Shown here one piece after another: positions 58,435 through 64,000 of a stretch of DNA of 64,000 bases. A model generated the notes under the pieces. The model was not told the origin of the DNA, did not search any database, and saw only the letters and a list, made by a program, of their open reading frames with translations. The first letter of the stretch is position 1. The number at the start of each line of letters is the position of its first letter. Position numbers and translations under genes: made by a program. The DNA comes from Rhizobium sp. BK418 (GTDB taxonomy: Bacteria > Pseudomonadota > Alphaproteobacteria > Rhizobiales > Rhizobiaceae): positions 1 to 64,000 of the forward strand of contig NZ_SLZK01000005.1 of the NCBI RefSeq assembly GCF_004341105.1, written 5' to 3'.

Positions 58435-59451
58435 ATGGCAGCGTCAAGCCAATCCGGCAGCGGCCAATACAGCAGCGGTAGGAAATTCTGGTTGCTGGGC
58501 GGCGCGATCCTCCTGGTGATTGCTCTTTATGCAGGCGGCTGGTTCTATGCCGCCTCCGCATTGAAACAGACGGTGCTGACAGCGATCGCGCCGCGCGCAG
58601 ATGCAGCCGTCAGCGGCGAATGCTCCGATATCGAATTCCGCGGCTTCCCCTTCCGCATCGGCTTGTTCTGCTCGAAGGTGGATGTGGATGACAATGTCAA
58701 CGGTATCTCCGCGACCTTCGGCGCGCTCCGCTCCGCCGCTCAGGTCTACGCCCCAGGCCATATCGTCTGGGAACTCGACGCACCGGCCGAGATCCGCACG
58801 GCGCAAGGTCTGACGGTCAATGCCCAATGGGACAATATGCAATCGAGCCTCGTCACCAAGGCGCATGGGATCGATCGCACCTCGACCGTCATTGATGGGC
58901 TGAAGGCCGTGGCTATTTCCTCATTTACCGGGCAGACGGTCAATTTCGATGCTGAACGCACCGAAATTCAGCTTCGGCAGAACGGGGCGGACCTCGACGG
59001 CGTTATCTCCGTCGAAAACTCCAACGCCGTGGTCAAGAATTGGCCGCAAGTCTTCCCAAAATTCTCCGCCAGCGCCGACCTCACGCTGACTGGCAAGGCG
59101 GGGATGATCGACGGCACCGACAAGCAGGGCATCCACGGCTCGCAGGGTGAGCTTCGCCGCATTGTCGCCGATATTGGCGATGGCAAGGTGATGACCGTTT
59201 CCGGCCCCTTCGCCTTCGACGAAAACGGCTTCCTCTCGGGCAAATTCAAGCTGGAGATCGAGCAGCTCGGCCCCTGGGGCAAAAGCCTCAAGGAGACTTT
59301 CCCCAATATGGCTTCGACCGTCGACACCGCAACCAAGATGTTGAAAGCCCTTGCGGGCGGCGGCGACAAGGTTTCGGTTGATCTCGTCGTCGATCACGGC
59401 AATGCGACGGTTAGCGGCTTCATTCCGCTCGGCAAGATTCCGCCAATCTAA
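58435..59451 (+). CDS. DUF2125 family protein
   Basis: A 338-residue protein with one N-terminal membrane helix (FWLLGGAILLVIALYAGGWFYAASAL, about 17-42), followed by a long periplasmic part containing DIEFRGFPFRIGLFCSKVDVDDNVNGISATFG (about 65-97). This is the DUF2125 pattern, restricted to alphaproteobacteria and of unknown function; the fold is probably beta-rich like AsmA-type lipid-transfer proteins, which is an inference. GGAG stands six bases before the ATG. It converges on the GNAT gene with a four-base overlap. Confidence 0.9.
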   Translation: MAASSQSGSGQYSSGRKFWLLGGAILLVIALYAGGWFYAASALKQTVLTAIAPRADAAVSGECSDIEFRGFPFRIGLFCSKVDVDDNVNGISATFGALRSAAQVYAPGHIVWELDAPAEIRTAQGLTVNAQWDNMQSSLVTKAHGIDRTSTVIDGLKAVAISSFTGQTVNFDAERTEIQLRQNGADLDGVISVENSNAVVKNWPQVFPKFSASADLTLTGKAGMIDGTDKQGIHGSQGELRRIVADIGDGKVMTVSGPFAFDENGFLSGKFKLEIEQLGPWGKSLKETFPNMASTVDTATKMLKALAGGGDKVSVDLVVDHGNATVSGFIPLGKIPPI

Positions 59452-59867
59452 ACGAGCTTTTTAAGGAAGAAGACTTCCGGCACCGTCTGGATGCCCGGCA
59501 GCTCGATAGAACCGGTTTCGGAAAAGCCATTGCGGCGATGCCAGTCCTGCGGCCGGCTTTCGTCGCATTCACTCGACGTCATCAGGAGACGTGCGCCGCG
59601 CTCGCGCATCTCCTTTTCCCAAGCAAGAAACAGCGCCGTCCCGACTCCGGATCGGCGATGGCCATCCAGCACACAGATCATTTCCATATACGGAATCCTG
59701 CCCCAGAAGCGGGAAAAGCGCAGGAAGCCGATGATCTCGCCCCACTCACGGGCAACAAGATATTCGCCGAGATCGATGCAGCGAGAAACCCATTCCTCGC
59801 CGACATGATTGTCTTCGCGAAGCAGCCATTCCATGTCCGTCCGGCCTGGCTTCGCGATCTCCACCAT
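59448..59867 (-). CDS. GNAT-family N-acetyltransferase (short)
   Basis: A 139-residue GNAT enzyme. The acetyl-CoA loop is VLDGHRRSGVGTALFLAWE near 70-88, and the C-terminal RPQDWHRRNGFSETGSIEL completes the fold. The substrate is unknown. It ends the minus-strand run hisC-tyrA-GNAT, two bases after the tyrA stop, so it is likely co-transcribed. Confidence 0.88.
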   Translation of the reverse strand: MVEIAKPGRTDMEWLLREDNHVGEEWVSRCIDLGEYLVAREWGEIIGFLRFSRFWGRIPYMEMICVLDGHRRSGVGTALFLAWEKEMRERGARLLMTSSECDESRPQDWHRRNGFSETGSIELPGIQTVPEVFFLKKLV

Positions 59868-59869
59868 GA

Positions 59870-60796
59870 CTATTTCTTTTCCAGCGGATGCGGGCGGCCG
59901 AAATCCGGTGCATCCACGTCCTGCCCTGCCTGAACGATCGAACGACGAATGGCGCGGGTGCGGGTAAAGAGTTCGAAGATCTTGTCGCCTTCACCCCAAC
60001 GGATTGCCCGCTGCAGATAGGCAAGGTCTTCCGAGAAGCGCGCCAGCATTTCCAGGATAGCATCGCGGTTATGCAGGCAGACGTCGCGCCACATCGTTGG
60101 ATCGGACGCCGCAAGGCGCGTGAAGTCGCGGAAACCAGAGGCCGAATATTTGATGACTTCCGATTCCGTCACTGTCTCCAGATCGTCTGCCGTGCCGACA
60201 ATATTGTAAGCGATGAGATGCGGCAGATGAGAGACGATCGCCAGCACCCGGTCGTGATGCTGCGCATCCATTTCATCGACCTTGGAGCCGAGCGCTTCCC
60301 AGAAGCTGCGAAGCGTCTTCAGCGCCACCGGATCGGTGCCTTCGATCGGCGTTAGAATGCACCAGCGTCCCTGAAACAGCCCGGGGAAACCGGCATCCGG
60401 CCCCGATTTCTCCGTACCTGCGAGCGGATGGCCGGCAATGAAGTGCACGTTGTCAGGCATGTGCGGCTGCATCTGCGCGATAACGGAAGCCTTGGTGGAG
60501 CCGACGTCAGTGACGATCGCACCGGGTTTCAAGGTTCCGGAAATCTCTTTCGCCACGCTTTCGGAGGCGCCGACCGGCACCGACACGATAACGAGATCGG
60601 CATCCTTTACCGCCTCGGCCGAGGAGGTCGTATAACGATCGCCAAGTTCCAGCTCTTCGGCGCGCTTCAGCGTCTCGGCGCTGCGCGTGGCGACCACGAC
60701 TTCTTTAGCAAGATTCAATCGCTTGATGTCGTGAGCCAACGAGGAGCCGATCAGGCCGATACCGATCAGGGTGATGCGGTTGAACTGCACTGTCAT
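59870..60796 (-). CDS. Prephenate/arogenate dehydrogenase (TyrA family)
   Basis: NAD(P)-dependent dehydrogenase of tyrosine synthesis, acting on prephenate or arogenate. The 308 residues have the Rossmann motif GIGLIGSSLAHDIKRL near 11-26, VSVPVGASESVA near 75, TDVGSTKASV near 100 and the active-site HFIAGHPLAGTEKSGP near 122. The ATG overlaps the hisC stop by four bases (ATGA at 60793-60796). Which of the two substrates it uses cannot be told from sequence. No ACT regulatory domain is present. Confidence 0.9.
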   Translation of the reverse strand: MTVQFNRITLIGIGLIGSSLAHDIKRLNLAKEVVVATRSAETLKRAEELELGDRYTTSSAEAVKDADLVIVSVPVGASESVAKEISGTLKPGAIVTDVGSTKASVIAQMQPHMPDNVHFIAGHPLAGTEKSGPDAGFPGLFQGRWCILTPIEGTDPVALKTLRSFWEALGSKVDEMDAQHHDRVLAIVSHLPHLIAYNIVGTADDLETVTESEVIKYSASGFRDFTRLAASDPTMWRDVCLHNRDAILEMLARFSEDLAYLQRAIRWGEGDKIFELFTRTRAIRRSIVQAGQDVDAPDFGRPHPLEKK

Positions 60797-61902
60797 GCCT
60801 TGTGTCCCATGAACTCGGTGAGCGCCTCGATAACGCCGCGATTAGCCTCTTCCGGGCCGATGCTCATGCGCAATGAATTCGGAAAGCCATAGCCGCGAAC
60901 CGCACGCAGGATGTAGCCGCGGCTCGTCAGGAACTCATCTGCATCCGTCGCCCGCCTGCCGTCGGCCTCGGGAAAATGGATGAGAACGAAGTTGGCGACG
61001 GACGGCGTGACCTTCAGGCCGATCGCCTCGAATGCGCTCGTCAGCTTCTCGATCCACAGGTGATTATAGGAAACGGCCTCCTGAACAAAGGACTGGTCTC
61101 GGATCGCCGCGGCACCTGCCGCGATTGCCGGCGCATTCATGTTGAAAGGTCCGCGCACACGGTTCAGCGCGTCGATAATCTCGGCCGGCGCATACATCCA
61201 GCCGACACGCAGTGCCGCAAGGCCATAGACCTTTGAAAAGGTGCGGGTCATGACGACGTTGGCATTCGAGGAAACCACTTCTATGCCCGCTTCGTAATCG
61301 TTGCGGCGAACATATTCCGCGTAGGCCGCATCGAGCACGAGGATGACATGCTTCGGCAGGCCAGCCTGCAGGCGGCGGATTTCGCTGACCGGAATATAAG
61401 TACCAGTGGGATTGCCCGGATTGGCAATGAAGACGATCTTCGTCTTGTCTGTCACCGCAGCAAGGATCGCATCGACATCGACCGTATGGTCCTTTTCCTT
61501 GGCCACGACGGGTGTGGCGCCGGCACCCATGATCTGAATCTTATAGACGAGGAAGCCGTGCTCAGTGATGATGCCTTCGTCGCCGGCACCAAGATAAACG
61601 TGGCAGAGCAGTCCGAGCAACTCGTCGGAGCCGTTGCCGCACAGGATGTTTGCCGGGTTGAGGCCGTGCACTGAGGCGATCGCCTCGCGCAGTTCAAGCG
61701 CCTGTCCATCAGGATAACGCTCGAGATTGCCTGCGGCCGCCTTGAAGGCCTCGATCGCCTTGGGGCTTGGGCCGAGGGGCGTCTCGTTAGAGGAGAGCTT
61801 GTAGACGCGAGCGACACCCGGCGCATGTTCCTTGCCCGGTACATAGGCTGCGATATCCAGAATACCGGGACGCGGAACGGGCTTGCTCATCTCAACGCTC
61901 AT
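60793..61902 (-). CDS. hisC: Histidinol-phosphate/aromatic aminotransferase HisC
   Basis: A 369-residue PLP-dependent class I aminotransferase. The PLP-binding lysine is in TRTFSKVYGLAALRVGWMY near 225, with GNGSDELLGLL near 95, NPGNPTGTYIP near 170 and YAEYVRRNDY near 200. HisC enzymes linked to tyrA often act on aromatic amino acids, so this may be the paralogue that makes tyrosine and phenylalanine and not the histidine-operon copy. First gene of the hisC-tyrA-GNAT operon. The ATG at 61902 gives the family N-terminus. Confidence 0.9.
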   Translation of the reverse strand: MSVEMSKPVPRPGILDIAAYVPGKEHAPGVARVYKLSSNETPLGPSPKAIEAFKAAAGNLERYPDGQALELREAIASVHGLNPANILCGNGSDELLGLLCHVYLGAGDEGIITEHGFLVYKIQIMGAGATPVVAKEKDHTVDVDAILAAVTDKTKIVFIANPGNPTGTYIPVSEIRRLQAGLPKHVILVLDAAYAEYVRRNDYEAGIEVVSSNANVVMTRTFSKVYGLAALRVGWMYAPAEIIDALNRVRGPFNMNAPAIAAGAAAIRDQSFVQEAVSYNHLWIEKLTSAFEAIGLKVTPSVANFVLIHFPEADGRRATDADEFLTSRGYILRAVRGYGFPNSLRMSIGPEEANRGVIEALTEFMGHKA

Positions 61903-61989
61903 GGATCAACCTCGGAAATCGCCGAAAAGCCGGCGAAAGACTTGAGTGGCATTAAAGCCGAATGGCGTTTTTGTCGAGGGCTGCAGCGC

Positions 61990-62040
61990 CTAGAGCATTT
62001 TCTGGTCAGGTTACAGCATTCTAACCAGGAAATGCTCTAG
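61990..62040. repeat. CTAGAGCATTT-type intergenic hairpin
   Basis: Imperfect inverted repeat with arms 61990-62013 and 62022-62040 (CTAGAGCATTTTCTGG... and ...CCAGGAAATGCTCTAG). One mismatch and a five-base bulge separate the two arms from a perfect stem. The stop codon of the adjacent methyltransferase gene lies in the right arm, so the repeat directly follows that coding region. Confidence 0.65.
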
Positions 62041-62777
62041 AGACTGCGTGTTGTCGGCACCCCGTGCGGTGCAAGCACAGGCACGAAGACGCGGCGGGAG
62101 GCGCGGGCGGCTACCGGCAGGCCCTGGTAGAGCCGCTTCTGTGCCTCGACGATGATGACGCCGGAAAAAGCCGGCCACAGGGTTCGGCCAATCCGCTCGA
62201 AGCCGCTGCGCAAGCGCAGCACAGCTCGCAGCTTCGATGGCGGGAAGAACAACGCTTCGGCTGTGGCGCCCGGCGTAAAGTTGGTCTCACGCAAGAGATG
62301 GGTGAGCTGGCCGCGAGAATACGGTCGGCCGGAGCCAAAGGGCGTATGCTCCATGCGCGCCCAGACACCGCGCCGGTTCGGCACGACGATAACGAGCCGT
62401 CCGCCCGGAGCCAGCACCCGCCAGAGTTCCTTCAGCGTCTCGCGCGGACTTTCGGCAAATTCCAGGGAATGCACCATCAGCACGCGGTCGATCGAGGAAT
62501 CCGGCAGCGGCAATTCTTCGTCGAAGATGAGTGCCGTGGAAGAGAGCGAGCCAACAGGCCAGTTCACAGCCCCCTGCCCCGCCGGCATGAAGGCGAAAGT
62601 GCGTTCCGTATCGGCCTGGAAACGGTCGAGAAACGGCACGGCATAACCGATGCCGACAAGTCGCTCCTGGGGCAGCCGGACCCAGAGCGACGATAGCGCC
62701 ATGGCGATCGAATGCTCGGCCATGCGCCCAAGCTCGGAATGATAGAATTGACGAAGATCGACGATATCGGCGTGCAT
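62037..62777 (-). CDS. SAM-dependent methyltransferase, Methyltransf_11 type
   Basis: A 246-residue protein with the class I methyltransferase fold. The SAM-binding loop reads LVGIGYAVPFLDRF near 41, a weakened GxGxG, so the ligand pocket may differ. The Methyltransf_11 features LPLPDSSIDRVLMVHSLEF near 90 and RVLAPGGRLVIVVPNRRGVW near 118 are conserved. The start at 62777 fits the family N-terminus (MHADIVDLRQFYHSELG). The C-terminal end (FVPVLAPHGVPTTRSL) is basic. It is divergent from gloB, which is usual in rhizobia. Substrate unknown. Confidence 0.87.
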   Translation of the reverse strand: MHADIVDLRQFYHSELGRMAEHSIAMALSSLWVRLPQERLVGIGYAVPFLDRFQADTERTFAFMPAGQGAVNWPVGSLSSTALIFDEELPLPDSSIDRVLMVHSLEFAESPRETLKELWRVLAPGGRLVIVVPNRRGVWARMEHTPFGSGRPYSRGQLTHLLRETNFTPGATAEALFFPPSKLRAVLRLRSGFERIGRTLWPAFSGVIIVEAQKRLYQGLPVAARASRRVFVPVLAPHGVPTTRSL

Positions 62778-62866
62778 TATCTCAAATGTTATCAATGACC
62801 GGTTGGACTTCAAGGCCGGAACCTCTACATTCCCGGTCAGTTCGAGGATAAGGGATTATTTGAGCA

Positions 62867-63637
62867 ATGAAACCTTTGGAGTTAGAAGTTTTTCTCTGCC
62901 GCAGCGACAATTTCGGCGTTCTGGTCCATGATCCGGAGACAGGTCAGACTGCCTCGATCGACGCCCCCGATGCGGCCGCCGTCGAAGCTGCTGCCGTACG
63001 TCGCGGCTGGAACATCACCCATATCTTCACGACCCACCACCACATCGACCACGTGGAAGGCAATCTCGCCTTGAAGGAACAATACGGCCTCGAGATCATC
63101 GGCCCAGTCAACGAGGCGGTTGTCATCCCCGGCCTCGACAAGACGATGGGGGACGGCGACAGCTTCCTCTTCGGCGACCATACGGTCAACGTCATCGAAA
63201 CGCCCGGCCATACGGCAGGCCATATCTGCTACCATTTCGTCGACGACAAATTACTCTTTGCTGCCGACACGCTCTTCGCACTCGGCTGCGGGCGCCTGTT
63301 CGAACGTCCGGCCGCAGACATGTGGCATTCGCTGCAGAAGCTTGCCGTCCTGCCGGACGAAACCGCGGTCTATTTCGGCCACGAATATACGCTCTCCAAT
63401 GCCCGCTTCGCGGTCACCATCGATCCTGACAACCAGCGTCTCAAAGACCGCACGGCGGAAATCGAGGCGCTGTGCGCCGAAGGCAAATTCACCATTCCGA
63501 CCACGCTGGCGCTCGAAAAGGAAACCAATCCCTTCCTGCGCGCGGCCGATCCCGCCATCCGCCGCAACCTGCTGATGGAAGGCAAGACGAACGAAGAGGT
63601 TTTCGCCGAGATCCGCAAGCGCAAGGACAATTTCTAA
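62867..63637 (+). CDS. gloB: Hydroxyacylglutathione hydrolase (glyoxalase II)
   Basis: Releases D-lactate and glutathione from S-lactoylglutathione, the second step of methylglyoxal removal. The 256 residues have the metallo-beta-lactamase motif FTTHHHIDHVEGN near 55-67, CRSDNFGVLVHD near 10, TPGHTAGHICYHF near 112 and FGHEYTLSNARFA near 170. All metal ligands are present. The next gene starts four bases after its stop, so both are co-transcribed. Confidence 0.96.
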   Translation: MKPLELEVFLCRSDNFGVLVHDPETGQTASIDAPDAAAVEAAAVRRGWNITHIFTTHHHIDHVEGNLALKEQYGLEIIGPVNEAVVIPGLDKTMGDGDSFLFGDHTVNVIETPGHTAGHICYHFVDDKLLFAADTLFALGCGRLFERPAADMWHSLQKLAVLPDETAVYFGHEYTLSNARFAVTIDPDNQRLKDRTAEIEALCAEGKFTIPTTLALEKETNPFLRAADPAIRRNLLMEGKTNEEVFAEIRKRKDNF

Positions 63638-63640
63638 AGC

Positions 63641-64000
63641 ATGGCCGCCAGCAACCTGTCTCCCGAGGAGATCATCCGCGAACTTGGCATGCAGCCGCAT
63701 CCGGAGGGCGGCTGGTATATCCAGACCTTCCGCGACGAGAATGGCGGCGAGCGCGGCCATTCGACGGCGATCTATTACTTGCTAACCAAGGGGCAGCGCT
63801 CGCACTGGCACCGTGTCCACGACGCGGCGGAAGTCTGGCACTACTATGCCGGCGCGCCGCTCGCACTGCACTGCTCCGAAGACGGCAGCCATAGCGAAAC
63901 GCTGACACTTGGCACGAACATTGCCGGCGGCGAGCGACCGCAGGCGATCATTCCAGCCAACTGGTGGCAATCGGCCGAAACGCTGGGTGACTACACCCTG
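63641..64000 (+). CDS. DUF985 cupin protein, cut by window end
   Basis: The first 120 residues of a cupin-fold protein. PHPEGGWYIQTFRD near 20, STAIYYLLTKGQRSHWHRVHDAAEVWHYYAG near 41 and QAIIPANWWQSAETLGDYTL at the end fit the DUF985 family, which carries a small-barrel metal site (His in SHWHRV) and is of unknown reaction; the full family length is about 160. The ATG at 63641 is four bases after the gloB stop, so it belongs to the gloB unit. The reading frame is intact to the last base, so it is truncated only by the window end. Confidence 0.9.
   Translation, partial: MAASNLSPEEIIRELGMQPHPEGGWYIQTFRDENGGERGHSTAIYYLLTKGQRSHWHRVHDAAEVWHYYAGAPLALHCSEDGSHSETLTLGTNIAGGERPQAIIPANWWQSAETLGDYTL

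Noticed and set aside
1..64000. CRISPR array, prophage, integrative element or biosynthetic cluster
   Set aside because: No regularly spaced direct repeats, integrase, transposase, phage structural gene, polyketide or peptide synthetase was found. Gene order and base composition stay those of a chromosomal core throughout.

Overview
The window looks like a chromosomal core segment of an alphaproteobacterium of the order Hyphomicrobiales, most likely a Rhizobium of the etli/leguminosarum type. The reasons are the roughly 60% GC coding style, families largely confined to this group (DUF4167, DUF1178, DUF2125, TIGR02302, BA14K-like proteins), a lysC-ptsP pair, and several large intergenic hairpins of the kind reported as mosaic repeats in Rhizobium. 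I see no phage, integron, insertion sequence, CRISPR array, rRNA operon or plasmid replication gene. There is one tRNA, tRNA-Leu(CAA).

Layout. 0.5-13 kb: an M23 cell-wall peptidase faces a long minus-strand run, lysC, ptsP, prfA, prmC, a DUF4167 protein and the chaperone clpB. A BA14K-like secreted protein and ubiG follow on the plus strand. 14-17 kb: a minus-strand operon comF, grxC, nitrilase-like amidase, DUF1178, DUF3291. 17-22 kb: a methyltransferase, an orphan Flp pilin with a small membrane partner, the argJ-GNAT-mutT operon, and a parvulin-type PPIase divergent from secA. 22-33 kb: secA with a textbook promoter and terminator, a flippase/acyltransferase pair, an acyl-CoA synthetase, an aldo/keto reductase, and a TetR/MFS divergon with two visible operators. 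33-42 kb: tRNA-Leu, a CPA2 antiporter carrying a cyclic-nucleotide-binding domain, dedA-dsbB, an HNH nuclease, an AlkA-type glycosylase divergent from gluQ, a BrkB membrane protein, an SDR, a HIG1 protein, a cobalamin adenosyltransferase and a rhomboid protease. 42-50 kb: etfBA behind a palindromic operator, 3-hydroxybutyryl-CoA dehydrogenase, a 30-residue membrane microprotein, a TlpA thioredoxin, and argH-lptM-lysA. 50-64 kb: a TIGR02302 membrane protein, a single-domain response regulator, hpt, ftsEX, ydcF, plsC, ChaC, DUF2125, the tyrosine/histidine-type pair hisC-tyrA, a methyltransferase, gloB and a truncated DUF985 cupin.

How the genes work together. Most are housekeeping: amino-acid synthesis (lysC, argJ, argH, lysA, hisC, tyrA), translation termination (prfA, prmC), protein export and folding (secA, PPIase, dsbB, tlpA, clpB), envelope and division (M23 peptidase, ftsEX, plsC, lptM) and fatty or branched-chain acid oxidation (etfBA, hbdA). 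I did not find a clear, new multi-gene system. The points most worth following are regulatory or small: the triple-ACGT palindrome before etfBA, the paired TetR operators, the 30-residue protein at 45733, the antiporter with a nucleotide-sensor domain, the shared start-codon tetranucleotide of gluQ and the glycosylase, and the intergenic hairpin family.
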